A stretch of DNA of 64,000 nt from Leisingera sp. ANG-M1 (GCF_000813745.1 NZ_JWLC01000025.1:62001-126000), one strand, 5' to 3'; positions 25,945 to 35,701 are shown, counted from the first letter of the stretch. Translations and numbers: made by a program. The notes: a model not told the origin generated them from the sequence alone.

Positions 25945-26454
25945 TTACTCGATGATGGCCAGGGGGGTTCCGAATTCCACGGCGGCGCCGTCTTCGACCA
26001 GGATGCGCTTCACGGTGCCGGATTTCGGCGCCGGGATGTGGTTCATGGTCTTCATGGCTTCGACGATCAGCAGGGTGTCGCCTTCGCTGACCTGCTGGCC
26101 GATCGAGATAAAGGCAGCGGCGCCGGGTTCCGGGGCCAGGTAAACGGTGCCGACCATCGGCGAAGTCACGGCGCCGGGGTGGCTGGCGGGATCGTCAGTG
26201 GCGGCAGCTGCTGCCGGAGCCGGAGCAGCGGCGGGGGCTGCAGCGGCGGCAACAGGGGCCGGCGCGGCAGCAGCGGCAGGCACGGCAACCTGCACCGGCG
26301 CGGCAATGGCGGTCTGGCGGGAGACGCGCACATTCAGGCTGTCCTCTTCGCCGTATTCGCGCTTCACCTGCAGTTCGGTCAGGTCGTTGTCGCGCAGCAG
26401 TTCCGCCAGCGCCTTGATGAAGGCCACATCCGCTTCGTGAGATTTGTTCGTCAT
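25945..26454 (-). CDS. accB: Acetyl-CoA carboxylase biotin carboxyl carrier protein
   Basis: 169 residues from ATG at 26454 ([19 protein letters not shown]). A longer upstream reading is unlikely. An N-terminal helical region is followed by a long Ala/Pro linker (about residues 60-95), then the biotinyl domain with the attachment lysine in [13 protein letters not shown]. The linker lets the biotin arm move between AccC and the transferase AccAD, which is encoded elsewhere. Confidence 0.96.
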   Translation of the reverse strand: MTNKSHEADVAFIKALAELLRDNDLTELQVKREYGEEDSLNVRVSRQTAIAAPVQVAVPAAAAAPAPVAAAAAPAAAPAPAAAAATDDPASHPGAVTSPMVGTVYLAPEPGAAAFISIGQQVSEGDTLLIVEAMKTMNHIPAPKSGTVKRILVEDGAAVEFGTPLAIIE

Positions 26455-26621
26455 TTTGTCCTCAAGCCGGTTCCGACGCGCCTGATTGGGCCTGAAAGGC
26501 CCGCCAGGCAGGAAATTAGCGCGCTTATACGGCAAGCTTTCCTGCAAGTGAAGCGCTGTCGATGCATGGCGTAACATGGAGACAGATTGACGGATTTGCA
26601 ATTGCCCGCCGGTTTTTTGTG

Positions 26622-27158
26622 TCAGAGCGGCATGCCTGTGAGCTTGGCTACCAGCTCGGGCAGCTTGCGGGCACCGAATTTCTGCAAGAGATGCGCGCGA
26701 TGGCTTTCCACCGTGCGGTAGGACAGATCCAGCTGCTTGCCAATCTCCTTGGCCGAGAGGCCCTTGCAGGTGAAGATCGCCACTTCACGCTCGCGCGGGG
26801 TGAGCGAGACAACCGGGCGGTCCTCGGAAATATCGGCAAAGGACCAGACCCCGGTTTGAAATGGCGCCTCGGGCGTGACCGAGCGGCCGCGCACCCGGCA
26901 CCAGAACAGTTCGCCTGCGCGGCGGCGCATGATGCGCTCGTCGTTGTAGCTGCCGGATTGCGCCTCGGGCTGCTGCAGCACCGCACCGATGCGCTGGTAA
27001 TCCTCCCGGCTGGGGTAGAGTTCTGCCACCGGCATTCCGGTGTATTCACCGGGGTCGCCGCCGAAGGTCGCGGCAAACTGCAGGTTGCACCGGGTGATGA
27101 CGCGGCGTTCCAGCACCGCGAGGCCCACAGGGGCGTGGTCAAAGGCAAGATCGCTCAT
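26622..27158 (-). CDS. PAS-LuxR transcriptional regulator
   Basis: 178 residues. A PAS domain (about 1-115; [21 protein letters not shown], then [17 protein letters not shown]) precedes a LuxR helix-turn-helix (about 118-175; [20 protein letters not shown] and [18 protein letters not shown]). No receiver domain is present, so it probably senses a small ligand or redox state directly through PAS. It is divergent from an acyl-CoA synthetase. A perfect palindrome TACCCGGGTA lies 11 bases upstream of its start. Confidence 0.88.
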   Translation of the reverse strand: MSDLAFDHAPVGLAVLERRVITRCNLQFAATFGGDPGEYTGMPVAELYPSREDYQRIGAVLQQPEAQSGSYNDERIMRRRAGELFWCRVRGRSVTPEAPFQTGVWSFADISEDRPVVSLTPREREVAIFTCKGLSAKEIGKQLDLSYRTVESHRAHLLQKFGARKLPELVAKLTGMPL

Positions 27159-27168
27159 ATGGTAGTTC

Positions 27169-27178
27169 TACCCGGGTA
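27169..27178. promoter_or_regulatory. Candidate operator between PAS-LuxR and acyl-CoA synthetase genes
   Basis: TACCCGGGTA, a perfect 10-bp palindrome in the roughly 95-base divergent gap. Position and symmetry fit a dimeric LuxR-type regulator controlling itself and the synthetase. No matching published motif is claimed. Confidence 0.4.
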
Positions 27179-27253
27179 TTTCTGCGGAATTGAAGGGGGC
27201 TGCCTCTGCGTGCCACGTTGCGCGGCGCGGGGCAAGTCGGAGAGGATGGGCAT

Positions 27254-28750
27254 ATGAACTTGGCAGTATGGCTGCAGCGTGTTGCAGCGGCAGAGGGTGC
27301 GCGGCCTGCGCTATACCTTGGTCAGGACCTGGTGGCGGATTATGCCGGTTTCCGTGCGCGAGCGGCGTCGGTGGCGGGCTGGCTGCAGACGCAGGGTATT
27401 CGGCCCGGCGACCGGGTTGGCATCTTCATGAAGAACTGCCCGGATTATCTGATTGCGCTTTATGGCATCTGGACGGCCGGCGCGGCGGCGGTGCCGATCA
27501 ATGCCAAGCTGCACGGCAAGGAGGCCGAGTTCATCCTGCAGAACTCGGGCGCTCGGCTGGTTTTTACTTCGCCTGGGCTGACCGATGCGGTTGCGCATGC
27601 AGAGGCTGACGCCCGCTGCGTGGATATCACCGGCGCGGACTACGCGGCTGCCTTGCGGTCTGACCCAGTAGCAGATCCGGTTTCCCGCGCGCCCGGAGAT
27701 CTGGCCTGGCTGTTCTACACCTCGGGCACCACCGGGCGGCCCAAGGGGGTGATGATCACCCACCGTATGCTGATGAACATGGCGCTGGCCTATTTCGCGG
27801 ACGTGGATCAGGTGAGTGCCGAGGATCATGCGCTTTATGCGGCACCTATGAGTCATGGTGCCGGGATCTATGCAATCCAGCATGTGCTGGCGGGCGCCGC
27901 CCACATTTGCCCGGTGTCGGGCGGGTTTGACGAAGCAGAGATCTTTGACCTCGCCGCGCATTTTGGCCGGGTCCACATGTTTGCCGCGCCGACGATGGTC
28001 ACACGGATGACGGCGGTGGCCAAGCAACTGGGCCGCAAAGGCGACGGGTTGCGCACCGTGGTGTATGCCGGCGGTCCGATGTATGTGGCCGATATCATGG
28101 AGGCGGTGGAGCATTTTGGCCCAGTCTTCGTGCAAGTCTACGGCCAGGGGGAATGCCCGATGGCGATTACTGCGCTTTCGCGGCACGATGTACAGGACCG
28201 TACTCATGCGCGCTGGAAGGAACGCCTGGCCAGCGTCGGCACAGCGCAGAGCGTGGTTGAGGTGCGTATCGGCACGCCAGAGGGCGAGCTGCTGCCCGCG
28301 GGCAGTCATGGCGAGATCATGGTTCGCGGCGATGCAGTGATGCCCGGCTATTGGAATAACCCTGAGGCGACAGCGAAAACTCTGGTAAATGGCTGGCTGA
28401 TGACCGGCGATATGGGCGTCTTGGATGCGGACGGCTATCTGACGCTGCAGGACCGGTCCAAGGATCTGATCATCACCGGCGGCTCAAACGTCTACCCGCG
28501 CGAGGTAGAGGAGGTGCTGCTGATGCATCCGGATGTGCAGGAAGTCTCGGTCGTGGGGCGTCCGCACGCGGATTGGGGCGAAGAAGTGGTGGCCTTTGTC
28601 GTCGGCGGCGCGCCGGACGGTGAACTGGATGAGCTGTGCAACACTCAGATCGCCCGGTTCAAACGGCCCAAGGCCTATCTCCGCATCAAGGCGCTGCCCA
28701 AGAACAACTATGGCAAGGTACTGAAGACAGAGTTGCGCAAAATGCTGTAG
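27254..28750 (+). CDS. AMP-dependent acyl-CoA synthetase/ligase
   Basis: 498 residues from ATG at 27254. ANL-superfamily motifs are clear: the P-loop FYTSGTTGRPKGVMITH (about 153-170), YGQGECPMAI, TGDMGVLDADGYL, DRSKDLIITGGSNVYPREVEE, and the C-terminal catalytic lysine region LPKNNYGKVLKTELR. It activates a carboxylic acid to its CoA ester by way of the adenylate. Length and motif set fit medium or long-chain fatty or aromatic acid CoA ligases. The substrate is unknown. Probably controlled by the divergent PAS-LuxR protein. Confidence 0.9.
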   Translation: MNLAVWLQRVAAAEGARPALYLGQDLVADYAGFRARAASVAGWLQTQGIRPGDRVGIFMKNCPDYLIALYGIWTAGAAAVPINAKLHGKEAEFILQNSGARLVFTSPGLTDAVAHAEADARCVDITGADYAAALRSDPVADPVSRAPGDLAWLFYTSGTTGRPKGVMITHRMLMNMALAYFADVDQVSAEDHALYAAPMSHGAGIYAIQHVLAGAAHICPVSGGFDEAEIFDLAAHFGRVHMFAAPTMVTRMTAVAKQLGRKGDGLRTVVYAGGPMYVADIMEAVEHFGPVFVQVYGQGECPMAITALSRHDVQDRTHARWKERLASVGTAQSVVEVRIGTPEGELLPAGSHGEIMVRGDAVMPGYWNNPEATAKTLVNGWLMTGDMGVLDADGYLTLQDRSKDLIITGGSNVYPREVEEVLLMHPDVQEVSVVGRPHADWGEEVVAFVVGGAPDGELDELCNTQIARFKRPKAYLRIKALPKNNYGKVLKTELRKML

Positions 28751-28756
28751 GGGACG

Positions 28757-29305
28757 TCAGGCCGAGCGGACGGCTTCCCCTGCGTCCGGATCCGCTTGGC
28801 GCTGCCCCATCATGGTGTCAATCATCAGGCTCATCAGTTCGGAGCGGTTGCTGGTGCCGGACTTGCGGTAAATGGCGTTGAGCTGCGCCTTGACAGTGCC
28901 CTCGGCGCTGCCGCGCATGGCGGCGATCTCGGCCGTCGACAGGCCTTTGACCAGGAAGTTGGCCACGTCAAGCTCAGCCGGTGTCAGGCCCCAGTTCGCA
29001 AATTCGGCGTCGATCACATCCTGTACCGCGGCCTGGGCGGAACTCAGGCTTTCCTCCAGATGCGCCTTGCGCCGCAAGAGCCACAGCAGGATGCGGACCT
29101 CGATCACGATGGCGGCCAGCAGGGCAATGGCAGCCAGTCCCTCAACATAGGCGTGCGGCCCTTCGCCCTGTTCCGGCTCAGCGCCCTCGAGCCCGCCGAG
29201 ATCAGCAAACATGTCGCCTAGGAACACCGCCGCGCAGAGGGCCTGCACGGCGATGACGGCAATCAGGATCCAGGGCTTGGCCGGGTCTTGCCGGTTCTGG
29301 CTCAT
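28757..29305 (-). CDS. Membrane-anchored LuxR-type regulator
   Basis: 182 residues. Two membrane segments (about 12-33, WILIAVIAVQALCAAVFLG; about 57-80, AAIALLAAIVIEVRILLWLL) flank a short acidic periplasmic loop. A coiled region (about 83-105) follows, then a LuxR helix-turn-helix (about 108-165; LTPAELDVANFLVKGLSTAE, AEGTVKAQLNAIYRKSGTSN). This architecture would put a DNA-binding domain on the inner face of the membrane. Its start overlaps the cytochrome b gene by four bases (ATGA), so they are coupled. Confidence 0.82.
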   Translation of the reverse strand: MSQNRQDPAKPWILIAVIAVQALCAAVFLGDMFADLGGLEGAEPEQGEGPHAYVEGLAAIALLAAIVIEVRILLWLLRRKAHLEESLSSAQAAVQDVIDAEFANWGLTPAELDVANFLVKGLSTAEIAAMRGSAEGTVKAQLNAIYRKSGTSNRSELMSLMIDTMMGQRQADPDAGEAVRSA

Positions 29306-29844
29306 TGGCTGGGCTCCGCTTTGGTGTCAGGCAGTTCCTTGTAGCCGGTGACCATGGCCCGCGCCAGATTGACTTTGGTGCGGCGGCTTTCGAACAGCAC
29401 CGCAGCGACGTGCAGCAGCACCGAGGCCTCGGCCCAATGGACCAGGATTTCGTGGAGCGCTTCCGGCCAGACAGCGGTGCTTAAAGGGGCGAAGGTCAGC
29501 AGCCAGCCGGTCAGGGCGATGCCCAGTATGGTGGCCAGCAGATTGTAGATCATCAGGGCGCCCAGGGGCGAGTGGCCCTTGCGGCAGCCGCTGCGCCAGA
29601 CGGCAATGTCTTCCAGCTGCCCGGCTGCCGCTTTGAAGTCTGGCGGGAAGCTGGAGAACCGGGCGTAGCGGCTGCCGATCAGCCCCCATAGGATGCGGGC
29701 GACGACAAGGGCGGCAATGAAATAGCCGATGTTTTGGTGCAGGGTGCCGTCGGGATCCGTGAACAGGGCGTTGGCAATGAAACTGCCGGCGAGCAGCCAG
29801 TGAAACAGCCGCACCAGGGGATCCCAGACATAAGAATTGTGCAT
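29302..29844 (-). CDS. Cytochrome b561-type membrane protein
   Basis: 180 residues with four membrane segments. It starts VWDPLVRLFHWLLAGSFIAN, with the heme-ligand His in the first helix, HQNIGYFIAALVVARILWGL, a W-P-E-A-L-H-E-I loop and HWAEASVLLHVAAVLFESR. It belongs to the prokaryotic cytochrome b561 family, which passes electrons between quinones and periplasmic c-type cytochromes or other acceptors. It is followed by the membrane LuxR gene and preceded by a PepSY protein, probably one operon. Confidence 0.87.
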   Translation of the reverse strand: MHNSYVWDPLVRLFHWLLAGSFIANALFTDPDGTLHQNIGYFIAALVVARILWGLIGSRYARFSSFPPDFKAAAGQLEDIAVWRSGCRKGHSPLGALMIYNLLATILGIALTGWLLTFAPLSTAVWPEALHEILVHWAEASVLLHVAAVLFESRRTKVNLARAMVTGYKELPDTKAEPSQ

Positions 29845-29901
29845 GGTCTATCCTTCCCGCCCCGGGCGCCGGTTGCAGGTGCCCGGAGCAGTGGGCTGGG
29901 A

Positions 29902-30162
29902 TCAGTCGTCGTCGCTGTCTTCTTCGATCTTCACGATTTCGAGTTGGTCATTCATGTAGAATTCATAGGCCTTGCCGTCCTTGGTGGCTTCGGCCTCGAA
30001 CATACCGTCCTCGGCTTCGATCTCGGTCACCTCATAGCCTTGGCCGGTCAGCAGGTCGCGGAGCTTGATTTCGGCTTCAGGGCTGACGGAGCCGCCGGAC
30101 GCAGAAGCGGCAGCTGCGGGCAGGGCAATGGCCAGGGCGAGGAGTTTCAGGGAAGTGCGCAT
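29902..30162 (-). CDS. Small periplasmic PepSY-domain protein
   Basis: 86 residues from ATG at 30162. A signal peptide (LLALAIALPAAAASA) is followed by one PepSY-type repeat (LLTGQGYEVTEIEAEDGMFE, YEFYMNDQLEIVKI) and an acidic tail (EEDSDDD). Such proteins often accompany cytochrome b561-like genes and their regulators; the function is not defined. First gene of the PepSY/cyt b/LuxR set on the minus strand. Confidence 0.83.
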   Translation of the reverse strand: MRTSLKLLALAIALPAAAASASGGSVSPEAEIKLRDLLTGQGYEVTEIEAEDGMFEAEATKDGKAYEFYMNDQLEIVKIEEDSDDD

Positions 30163-30346
30163 GGTATGGTCCTTTCTGCGTTGGTCGTGGTCCCGCAGCA
30201 AAACCCGCGGGCCGTGTCAGAGACTTCGGCGCAGCGGCGGCAGAGCGGAATAGGCGCAGGGTTGCAGAAGGCCGCAAATCAGGTGCGTATAACCAGGGTT
30301 TATGGCGCGGAAACAGGTGATTGCAGACGCCTGGGCAGCTCAGGCG

Positions 30347-30380
30347 AAAAAAGAGGCCAGCCCTGGGAAGAGCCGGCCTC
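30347..30380 (-). terminator. Rho-independent terminator after livF
   Basis: On the minus strand, GAGGCCGGCTCTT and its near complement GGGCTGGCCTC form a stem-loop (30353-30380) followed by TTTTTT. It ends the Liv-type operon. The remaining sequence to 30163 holds nothing recognisable. Confidence 0.85.
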
Positions 30381-30438
30381 AGTCAGCCAGTGCCGGCACG
30401 CGGGTGGCCGGCACGACGGAGATGAATTCTTTAAAGGT

Positions 30439-31194
30439 TCAGATCGCTAGGTATTCGGAGCGCAGTTCTTCGTTCAGCAGCACCTCGGCGGCGGTGCCGT
30501 CAAAGACGATACCGCCGGTATCCAGGATCACCGCGCGGTCGGCCAGCTCCAGCGCACGCACCGCGTTCTGCTCGACGATGATGGTGGTCATGCCCTGTTC
30601 CTTGATGTGGATGAGGGTCTTTTCGATCTCGTCCACGATCACCGGGGCAAGGCCCTCGTAGGGTTCATCCAGCAAGAGCACCTTGATGTCGCGGGCCAGG
30701 GCGCGGGCTATTGCCAGCATCTGCTGTTCGCCGCCGGACAGGGTGACACCTTCCTGCTTGCGGCGTTCGCCAAGGCGCGGGAACAGGTCATAGAGACGCT
30801 CCAGCGACCAGCCGATGGGTGGCGCGATCTGCGCCAGCTGCAGGTTTTCCTCCACCGTCAGGCCGGGGATGATGCGGCGGTCTTCGGGCACCAGGCCCAG
30901 GCCCGCGGCGGCGGCCTCATACGAGGACATCTTGTGCAGCGGCTTGTGGTCCAGCCAGATCTCGCCGCGGGTCACCATTGGCGAGCCGGTGCGGGCGATC
31001 GAGCGCAGGGTTGAGGTCTTGCCGGCACCATTGCGGCCCAAGAGAGCCAGGATCTCGCCCTCATGGACGTTGAAGTTGATGCCCTGCACGATGTAGCTCT
31101 CGCCGTAGTAGGCGTGCACATCCCAGACTGACAGAAAAGCCGGTGCGGTGGAGGCCACATTGGCGTTCTTGGAGAAATCGGGTTTGACGTTCAT
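30439..31194 (-). CDS. livF: Branched-chain-amino-acid-type ABC transporter ATPase (LivF-like)
   Basis: 251 residues. Walker A GRNGAGKTST, signature LSGGEQQMLAIAR and Walker B VLLLDEPYEG are all present. The family-typical opening (VWDVHAYYGESYIVQGINF) marks it as LivF. It hydrolyses ATP with LivG to drive uptake through LivH/LivM. Last gene of the operon SBP-livH-livM-livG-livF, 12 bases after livG, followed by a clear terminator. Confidence 0.92.
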   Translation of the reverse strand: MNVKPDFSKNANVASTAPAFLSVWDVHAYYGESYIVQGINFNVHEGEILALLGRNGAGKTSTLRSIARTGSPMVTRGEIWLDHKPLHKMSSYEAAAAGLGLVPEDRRIIPGLTVEENLQLAQIAPPIGWSLERLYDLFPRLGERRKQEGVTLSGGEQQMLAIARALARDIKVLLLDEPYEGLAPVIVDEIEKTLIHIKEQGMTTIIVEQNAVRALELADRAVILDTGGIVFDGTAAEVLLNEELRSEYLAI

Positions 31195-31206
31195 TTTGGT
31201 TCCTCC

Positions 31207-31962
31207 TTACGCCGACTCGCCCAGATAGGCTTCGCGCACCTTGGGGTTGCCGCGGATGTTCTGCGGGTCGTCCTCGACCAGCGGCGTGCCCTGGGCCAGC
31301 ACGGTGATCCGGTTGGCGAGGCTGAACACCACGTGCATGTCGTGCTCGATGATGGCGATGGTGATGTCGCGCTCGTCGCTGATCTGCTTCAGCAGGTCGA
31401 TGGTGTTGTTGGTATCGGCCCGCGCCATGCCGGCGGTGGGCTCGTCCAGCAGCAAGAGGCGCGGTTCCTGGCTCAGGCACATGCCGATCTCCAGCCGCCG
31501 CTTGTCGCCGCGGGACATGGCGGCGGCATGCATGTGCCGCTTGTCCGCCATGTTCATCTCTTCCAGCATGTGCTCGGCCTTCTCCAGGATGTCCTTCTGG
31601 CTCAGCACTGCGGAGAGGGCATTCAATTCGAACGCGCCGTCCCGCTTAGCAAAGCAGGGGATCATCATGTTTTCCAGCACCGTCAGATCGCCGAAGATCT
31701 CAGGCGTTTGGAACACGCGGGAAATGCCCATCTGGTTGATCTCGTACGGGGCACGGCCCAGCACTGACTGGCCGTCGAACATGACCGAACCGGTGTCGGG
31801 GATCAGCTTGCCCACCAGGCAGTTCAGCAGGGTGGACTTGCCCGCGCCGTTCGGCCCGATAATCGCGTGCACCGAGTTTTCCTTTACGCTGAGGTTCACC
31901 TCGGACAGCGCCTGCAGGCCGCCGAACCGTTTCCCCACGTTTTTGACTTCAAGGATACTCAT
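31207..31962 (-). CDS. livG: Branched-chain-amino-acid-type ABC transporter ATPase (LivG-like)
   Basis: 251 residues. Walker A GPNGAGKSTLLN, Walker B LLLLDEPTAGM and the H-loop IIEHDMHVVF are canonical. The signature reads MSRGDKRRLEIG instead of the usual LSGGQ, a variation also seen in urea-type members of this class. The true substrate therefore should not be assumed to be a branched-chain amino acid. Short spacing to livM and livF indicates one transcript. Confidence 0.9.
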   Translation of the reverse strand: MSILEVKNVGKRFGGLQALSEVNLSVKENSVHAIIGPNGAGKSTLLNCLVGKLIPDTGSVMFDGQSVLGRAPYEINQMGISRVFQTPEIFGDLTVLENMMIPCFAKRDGAFELNALSAVLSQKDILEKAEHMLEEMNMADKRHMHAAAMSRGDKRRLEIGMCLSQEPRLLLLDEPTAGMARADTNNTIDLLKQISDERDITIAIIEHDMHVVFSLANRITVLAQGTPLVEDDPQNIRGNPKVREAYLGESA

Positions 31963-31974
31963 CTGTCTGTCTCC

Positions 31975-33180
31975 TTATTCCGCAGGGTTGGTTTCATGGG
32001 AGGCCGAGCCGTTGTCTTTGGTCTTGCGGTTCTTGAGCCAGCTCCGGATCCGCTGTCCGCCTTCGACGAGGCCGCCGGGCAGGAAGATCACCACCAGCAT
32101 GAACAGGATGCCCAGGGTCAGGTGCCAGCCTTTGCCGATGAAGGGATGGATGATGAAGACCACCGCATCTTCCAGGCCGTCCGGCAGAAAGCTGAACCAG
32201 CTGTGCAGGACGTTGTCGTTGATCTTGGAGAAGATGTTCTCGAAGTACTTGATGAAGCCTGCGCCCAGCACCGGGCCGATCAGCGTGCCGGCACCGCCCA
32301 GGATGGTCATCAGCACTACCTCGCCGGAGGCGGTCCATTGCATACGCTCAGCGCCTGCCAGCGGGTCCATCGAGGCCATCAGCCCGCCTGCCAGGCCTGC
32401 ATACATGCCGGAGATCACAAAGGCTGCCAGCGTGTAGGGCCGGGTGTTCAGGCCGGTATAGTTCATCCGCTGCTGGTTCGATTTCACCGCCCGCAGCATC
32501 ATGCCGAAGGGTGAGCGGAAGATGCGGATCGCCAGGTAGAAGGAGGCAAGCAGCACCAGTGCGCAGAAGTAGTAGCCGACATTGAAGGTGAAAACCCAGC
32601 CGCCGATGACAAGATCCGCGCTGTCGCGCATCTCCAGCCCGAACAGGCCGGGAACCGGGATGTTTCCTTCTGCGGTTTGGCTCACGCCCAGGATCCGCGG
32701 GTCATTCAGGGCCAGCTGCAGGCCGGTCTCGCCGCCGGTGATGGGCGTCAGCACCGAATAGGCCAGGGCAAACATCATCTGCGCGAAAGCAAGCGTCAGG
32801 ATCGAGAAGTAGATGCCCGAGCGGCGCAGCGAGACAAAGCCGATCAGCAGCGAGAAAAGGCCGGAGACGATCACCGCCAGCAGGATCGCCGGGATGACGT
32901 TCATGCTGAGCAGCTTGAACATCCAGACAGCTGCATAAGAGCCGACACCCAGGAAGGCCGCATGGCCAAAGGACAGGTAGCCGGTGAGGCCGAAGAGGAT
33001 GTTGAAGCCGATCGCGAAGATCCCGAAGATCACAAACCGCTGCATCAGGTCCGGATAGCCCGCGTTGAACTGTGCCATCGCGCTGCCGGCGGGGAAGGGG
33101 TTCAGGATGAACGGTGCGAACAGGGTCAGCACCGCGACGATGATCAGGAGGCTCAGGTCTTTTTTGTTCAGGTTGAACAT
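31975..33180 (-). CDS. livM: LivM-type ABC transporter permease
   Basis: 401 residues with about ten membrane segments. Family motifs include [38 protein letters not shown] and [22 protein letters not shown]-terminal extension (about residues 370-401) is charged and cytoplasmic. It forms the membrane channel with LivH. It lies four bases from livH and 12 from livG. Confidence 0.92.
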   Translation of the reverse strand: MFNLNKKDLSLLIIVAVLTLFAPFILNPFPAGSAMAQFNAGYPDLMQRFVIFGIFAIGFNILFGLTGYLSFGHAAFLGVGSYAAVWMFKLLSMNVIPAILLAVIVSGLFSLLIGFVSLRRSGIYFSILTLAFAQMMFALAYSVLTPITGGETGLQLALNDPRILGVSQTAEGNIPVPGLFGLEMRDSADLVIGGWVFTFNVGYYFCALVLLASFYLAIRIFRSPFGMMLRAVKSNQQRMNYTGLNTRPYTLAAFVISGMYAGLAGGLMASMDPLAGAERMQWTASGEVVLMTILGGAGTLIGPVLGAGFIKYFENIFSKINDNVLHSWFSFLPDGLEDAVVFIIHPFIGKGWHLTLGILFMLVVIFLPGGLVEGGQRIRSWLKNRKTKDNGSASHETNPAE

Positions 33181-33184
33181 GGTC

Positions 33185-34216
33185 TTAGTCCTCCATCACG
33201 CCTTTGCGGCCCATCAGGCCCCGCGGGCGGGTCAGCAGAATGATGATGGCGACCAGATAGATGATGATCTGGTTGATGCCCGGGATGATGTCGATGACTT
33301 CGCGCATCGAGGCAAAGCTTTCCAGCACGCCCAGCAGGAAGCCTGCCAGCACCGCGCCGGGCAAAGAGCCCATGCCGCCGACAACCACGACGACGAAGGA
33401 CAGCACCAGGAAGTCCATGCCCATGTGGTAGTTGGGGGAGTTGATCGGCGTGTACATGACACCGGCCAGGCCCGCGACGGCGGCGGCGATGCCGAACATG
33501 ATGGTGAACCGCTTGTCGATGTTGATGCCCAACAGGCCGACGGTCTCGCGGTCGGCCATGCCTGCGCGGACCACCATGCCGAAGGTGGTGAACTGCAGGA
33601 AGGCAAAGACGCCGCCGATGATCACTGCGGCAAAGCCGAAGTAGATGATCCGCCAGTAGGGATAGATGATCAGGTTCGGGTCAAAGCCCAGCATTGCGCC
33701 AAAGTCCAGCGAGCCCTTGAAGGCCGCGGGGGCCGGGGTCGGGATCGGGTTGGCGCCGTAGAAGTACTTGATGACTTCCTGCAGCACGATGGCGAGGCCA
33801 AAGGTCACAAGGATCTGGTCCGCATGGGGGCGCTTGTAGAAATGCTTAATCAGGCCGCGCTCCATCACCACGCCGACCAGGATCATGATCGGAATGGCAA
33901 AAAGCACGGACAGCGGCACTGCCCAATCGATGATTGCATCACCTGTGGCCTGGCCGAACATGTCGTGCACGTAGGGGACCTCAACTTTCAGCGGATTGCC
34001 GAGGAAGTCCTTCTGTGTTTCGTCTATGATTGTGTGGCTGAGCGTCAGGATGCGGCTCAGGGTTACGGCGCAAAAGGCACCGATCATGAACAATGCGCCA
34101 TGGGCAAAGTTCACGACGCCCAGAGTGCCGAAAATAAGTGTCAGGCCCAGCGCGATCAGCGCGTAGGCTGAGCCCTTGTCGAGCCCGTTCAGGATTTGGA
34201 GGATTATGGCGTCCAT
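33185..34216 (-). CDS. livH: LivH-type ABC transporter permease
   Basis: 343 residues, about eight or nine membrane segments. The typical start ([39 protein letters not shown]) and [18 protein letters not shown] identify LivH. A periplasmic loop of about 35 residues after the second segment (including [20 protein letters not shown]) is longer than in E. coli LivH. First permease gene after the binding-protein gene, separated by a 138-base gap with a hairpin. Confidence 0.92.
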   Translation of the reverse strand: MDAIILQILNGLDKGSAYALIALGLTLIFGTLGVVNFAHGALFMIGAFCAVTLSRILTLSHTIIDETQKDFLGNPLKVEVPYVHDMFGQATGDAIIDWAVPLSVLFAIPIMILVGVVMERGLIKHFYKRPHADQILVTFGLAIVLQEVIKYFYGANPIPTPAPAAFKGSLDFGAMLGFDPNLIIYPYWRIIYFGFAAVIIGGVFAFLQFTTFGMVVRAGMADRETVGLLGINIDKRFTIMFGIAAAVAGLAGVMYTPINSPNYHMGMDFLVLSFVVVVVGGMGSLPGAVLAGFLLGVLESFASMREVIDIIPGINQIIIYLVAIIILLTRPRGLMGRKGVMED

Positions 34217-34291
34217 TGTCCCACCCTCTGAAAGTGTGAGTGCATAAAGCGGTAGGGCCCGTCACAGGGCGGCTTTTGCGGGAGCAGCAGG

Positions 34292-34325
34292 GGGCGGGGG
34301 CTATCACTTGGAAAGCCCGCCGCCC
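34292..34325 (-). terminator. Hairpin between binding-protein gene and livH
   Basis: Imperfect GC stem (GGGCGGGGGCT at 34292-34302 with AGCCCGCCGCCC at 34314-34325). Such hairpins between the binding protein and permease genes often stabilise or partly terminate the transcript so more binding protein is made. Confidence 0.45.
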
Positions 34326-34354
34326 GTCTGTTCAGGTGCAGATCAAGCGGCCGC

Positions 34355-35701
34355 TTATGCGCCGTTGTTGCAGGTGCCCAGGGCGCCGCCGGAGAACTGC
34401 GGGTGGTCAGGCGCATAGGTGACCTGTTCAACCGGGGTGACTTCGACGATTTCGAGCAAGTCGAATTCCGAAGTCGGGTTCTCTTTCCCTTTCACGACCA
34501 GCACGTCCTTGAAGCACTGGTGGTCGGCGCCGCGATACAGCGTCTTGCCGTTGCCCAGTCCGTCGAACTCATAATCTTCGAGCGCTTCGGCGACAGCACA
34601 GGGTGCAAAGGAACCGGCGCGTTCCACCGCATCAGCATAGAGCAGGGTCTGCACATAGGTGGTGTGCGCGGCCTGGCTCGGCGGGAAGCCGTATTTGGTG
34701 CCGAAGGAGCGGACAAACGCCTTGGAGCCCTCATCCTGCAGCGTCCAGTGCCAGTTGGTGGAGCCGAAGATGCCTTTCACGTTGGCGCCGGCGCCCTTGG
34801 CCATCAGACGCGAGTAGAGCGGCACAACGATCTGGAAGTCCTTGCCGTTCACCTGCTTGTCGCGCAGGCCGAACTGCACTGCGTTGGTCAGCGAGTTCAC
34901 CATGTTGCCGCCGTAGTGGTTCAGAACCAGCGTGTCGGCGCCCGACTGGAGGACCGGAGCGATGTAAGACGAGAAGTCGGTCTGGGTCAGCGGGGTTTTT
35001 ACTGCAGCAACCGTATCCCAGCCCATGGCTTCGGTCGAAGATTTGACCGCTTCCTCGGTGGTGTAGCCCCAGTTGTAGTCCGCAGTCAGGTGATAGGCCT
35101 TGCGGTCCTTGCCATAGGCATTGGCCAATACCGGCGCGAGAGCGGCGCCGGACATGTACGAGTTGAAGAAGTGGCGGAAACCGTTGGCCCGCTTGTCCTT
35201 TCCGGTGGTGTCGTTGGAGTGGGTCAGGCCCGCCATGAAGATCACGCCTGCCTCCTGGCAGAGCGCCTGAACCGCCACAGCCACACCGGAGGACGAGCCG
35301 CCGGTGATCATGATGGCGCCGTCCTTTTCGATCATCGACTTTGCCGATGCGCGGGCGGCGTCGGACTTGGTCTGGGTGTCGCCGGTGACATACTGCACCT
35401 TCTTGCCCAGGATGCCGTTGCCTTGCAGCGCCTTAGAGCTGAAGGTGTTCATCATGCCGCCGTCGCCGCCGCCGTTCAGATGCTCGACCGCCAGCTCATA
35501 GGCGCGCAGCTCGTCGGCGCCTTCGTCGGCATAGGGGCCGGTCTGGGGAACGTTGAAGCCGAGTGTGACGGTGCCGCCGGTCGGTTCATTGGTAAATGCG
35601 TGCGCGCTTTGCGCTGTAAAGATTGTCGGCAGCGCAAGCCCTGCGCCTGCCACGGCACCGGTCCGCAAAAGACCACGGCGCGAAACGTCGAGTTTAGACA
35701 T
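34355..35701 (-). CDS. ABC transporter substrate-binding protein, Liv/urea type, Tat-exported
   Basis: 448 residues from ATG at 35701, behind AGGGAGGAATAC. The signal has twin arginines (VSRRGLLRTGAVAGAGLAL). The mature part is a type I periplasmic-binding fold (LGFNVPQTGPYADEGADEL, AIMITGGSSSGVAVAVQALC, TADYNWGYTTEEAVKSS). It captures the substrate for the LivHMGF-like importer. The ligand is not deducible; this clade includes binders of amides, urea and branched amino acids. Four cysteines in the C-terminal 160 residues (FAPCAVAEA, HQCFKDV and the terminal CNNGA among them) may form disulfides. Divergent from a ScfR-family regulator. Confidence 0.9.
   Translation of the reverse strand: MSKLDVSRRGLLRTGAVAGAGLALPTIFTAQSAHAFTNEPTGGTVTLGFNVPQTGPYADEGADELRAYELAVEHLNGGGDGGMMNTFSSKALQGNGILGKKVQYVTGDTQTKSDAARASAKSMIEKDGAIMITGGSSSGVAVAVQALCQEAGVIFMAGLTHSNDTTGKDKRANGFRHFFNSYMSGAALAPVLANAYGKDRKAYHLTADYNWGYTTEEAVKSSTEAMGWDTVAAVKTPLTQTDFSSYIAPVLQSGADTLVLNHYGGNMVNSLTNAVQFGLRDKQVNGKDFQIVVPLYSRLMAKGAGANVKGIFGSTNWHWTLQDEGSKAFVRSFGTKYGFPPSQAAHTTYVQTLLYADAVERAGSFAPCAVAEALEDYEFDGLGNGKTLYRGADHQCFKDVLVVKGKENPTSEFDLLEIVEVTPVEQVTYAPDHPQFSGGALGTCNNGA

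Noticed and set aside
24211-26574. A 787-codon plus-strand open frame
   Set aside because: It is the antisense shadow of aat and accBC, which are unmistakable. Long antisense frames are expected in GC-rich coding DNA.
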